64,000 nucleotides of DNA from Clavelina lepadiformis. Its lineage: Eukaryota; Chordata; Ascidiacea; Aplousobranchia; Clavelinidae. Shown piece after piece: positions 62,511-64,000 of the stretch. The translations under genes and the position numbers were made by a program. Numbering within the stretch: position 1 is the stretch's first letter; each line of letters opens with the position of its first letter. Below the pieces are notes generated by a model, which was not told the DNA's origin, searched no databases, and saw only the letters and a list, made by a program, of their open reading frames with translations. Location: the NCBI RefSeq assembly GCF_947623445.1, contig NC_135242.1, forward strand, positions 7,378,001-7,442,000, read 5' to 3'.

Positions 62511-63760
62511 ATGTTACTTCTTCGTTGTGCGACCACCTTTTTTGTTTTTGTTTCTGCTATTCTGTACTCCACGATTAATGCTTATGACAATGGTAAGAAG
62601 TAATTTACTAATTTACTTGCTGAAAGAAAGCAGAAAAATATTTCATGTGCTTAGCTGTTGTACCGTATAGGCCTATGTAAACGTCTTCTACTCCAATACT
62701 TTTTTACTCAGACGAAAATGCATTGAAAACAGATATTAAAGGCAAATCCGAGACGAAATGGACTTGCGACGACCAGTATAACACGATCAGTTCGAAATAT
62801 CTTTGCGACAATCAGATCGATTGCTTGGACGGATCTGATGAAAGTGATAGGAACTGCGGTAAGCGTGCCCAGATGCTATGGGCTTCTACCTGGATGTTTA
62901 GCCTACGTTTACAGCAGTACGTTTAACAACCTGTTCCAGGTGAACGAGAATGCGAATTCAAATGTACTTCTTCGTCCCACTGCGTTTATGAGTACCAGCT
63001 GTGTGATGGAACCAACGATTGCCTGGACGGATCCGATGAAGATTACTGCCATGTAAGTTGTACGGCACTGTGGTTCTTAATGGGTGTTTTTTATAATGTT
63101 TTAATTCTTTTTAGGACGATTGCCCAGAGTTTGCTTGCGTGGACGATCCATTGCGCTGTGTAGACAAAGCAGATGTATGCGACAACTATAAAGACTGCAA
63201 CGACGGTTCTGACGAGTTAAATTGCACGCAAGGTTGTTTAACGACCCTCGCTTAACTTTTGGGCGTATAAGGAAACGCTTGCTTTCCAAGTTGCTATGCC
63301 TTGTCGTATATCTTACGTTTTCGAACCTTTTTTTTAAGTTGGTGAATTCCAAACAACCACTGTATCTACGACCACTACTACATTGGAAACAACCACTGTT
63401 TCCAAAAAGCTGTTGCGCAAATGCAGGAAAAATCCGAGCAAAAAGGGTTGCAGCATATTTTGGCGCCTGCTTTCTGAAGAGTTGCCAAAGAACATGGTTC
63501 GTCGTTGCGTGAAGAAGCCAAACAAAAAGAAATGCCGGAAGTACAAGTCTGTGATTCAAATTCGTTTGAGCGCTTTTCCATCGGATTATATGCCTTATTC
63601 CTGTAAAAAGAAGCCGGATCGCAAGAAATGCCTCCCATTTCTCGCTCATATTGCAGGACAACTCCCCAAAAAATTTATAAGAAAATGCCACAACAAGCCG
63701 GACACAAAGAAGTGCAGAAGATTTCGAGCAGTATTAGAAATTAGAAACAACGACGTTTAA
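62511..63760 (+). CDS. Secreted protein with three LDLa modules and a lysine-rich C-x8-C repeat tail
   Basis: Five exons, 293 residues: 62511-62592, 62712-62858, 62940-63052, 63115-63232, 63339-63760. Signal peptide [20 protein letters not shown]. LDLa 1 (about 45-77) keeps only four cysteines but has CLDGSDESD. LDLa 2 and 3 have all six cysteines and the calcium motif ([20 protein letters not shown]). A Thr-rich linker ([16 protein letters not shown]-like, likely O-glycosylated) leads to about 120 strongly basic residues made of four repeats, each with a C-x8-C core: [40 protein letters not shown]. Units are about 28-30 residues and separated by a Leu/Phe-Pro start and a hydrophobic segment. 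I do not recognise the tail. The acceptor at 63339 (tttttaag) was chosen by phase. Confidence 0.88.
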
Positions 63761-64000
63761 TTTGTATCGTTATTCAGCTTACAAGGCATGGCGATGTTTA
63801 TTTCGTTTCTTTTGTGATTTTTGAACGTGACACCGTGAAATACATCTATTTTGCAGGTACATAATTTTCCATTATTGATAATTCAACCGTTTAATAAGAA
63901 CATGTTAGCCCTATTCGCATTTTAGCGACAACTTCCTTCGGTAGCTCTAAGCGTTCTTTCAAAAAGGAATAGTCTCTGGCGTTTAGCTCCACACAGTCAT
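63761..64000. other. 3' flank of the LDLa gene
   Basis: Short non-coding end of the window; probably 3' UTR. No clear polyadenylation signal chosen. Confidence 0.4.

Noticed and set aside
63101-63691. 196-codon minus-strand open frame
   Set aside because: Antisense to LDLa 3 and the cationic repeat exon, whose frame and cysteine pattern are clearly real.

Overview
Organism: This is animal nuclear DNA. Genes are split by many short GT-AG introns, non-coding DNA is AT-rich, and the products are metazoan (ionotropic glutamate receptor, ORC2, TMED9-type p24, mitochondrial methylmalonyl-CoA epimerase, WDR31, hnRNP M-like protein, sushi and LDL-receptor class A proteins). Compact introns and very large all-sushi secreted proteins fit an ascidian-like invertebrate deuterostome best, but that is an inference and I cannot name the species. 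Every complete gene model below was built by joining exons by eye, and codon phase closes at each junction. Layout: 1-5398 (+) is the 3' part of an hnRNP M/MYEF2-like gene disturbed by a 1.3-kb tandem duplication whose breakpoints lie inside exons. 5876-10977 (-) is MCEE, with WDR31 (7250-8872, +) nested in its last intron. 10978-15700 is non-coding with small DNA transposons. 15702-24187 (+) is a 16-exon ionotropic glutamate receptor. 26178-26831 (+) is an intronless TMED9/TMED4-type p24 gene. 27773-31930 (+) is ORC2 in 15 exons. From about 30310 to 49450 lies a large inverted duplication. Each arm carries the 3' part of ORC2 and a multi-exon gene for a secreted protein made only of sushi (CCP) domains. 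The two sushi genes run head to head: left, minus strand, 12 domains; right, plus strand, 14 domains. A unique spacer of about 3.4 kb separates them. The right arm is interrupted by a 2-kb DNA transposon, and a relative of it sits at 51620-53611. 54197-60311 (-) is a third gene: signal peptide, 16 sushi domains and a C-terminal somatomedin B domain. 62511-63760 (+) encodes a secreted protein with three LDLa modules and a lysine-rich C-x8-C repeat tail that I do not recognise. How it fits together: the first half holds unrelated housekeeping and neuronal genes. The second half (32-64 kb) is a young, rearranging cluster of secreted modular extracellular proteins: three sushi paralogues plus an LDLa/cationic-repeat protein. 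The sushi genes share a first-exon design, strictly phase-1 one-domain exons and an alternating A/B domain pattern, which allows modules to be gained or lost without frame damage. A recognition, complement-like or matrix role is a reasonable inference but is not shown by the sequence.
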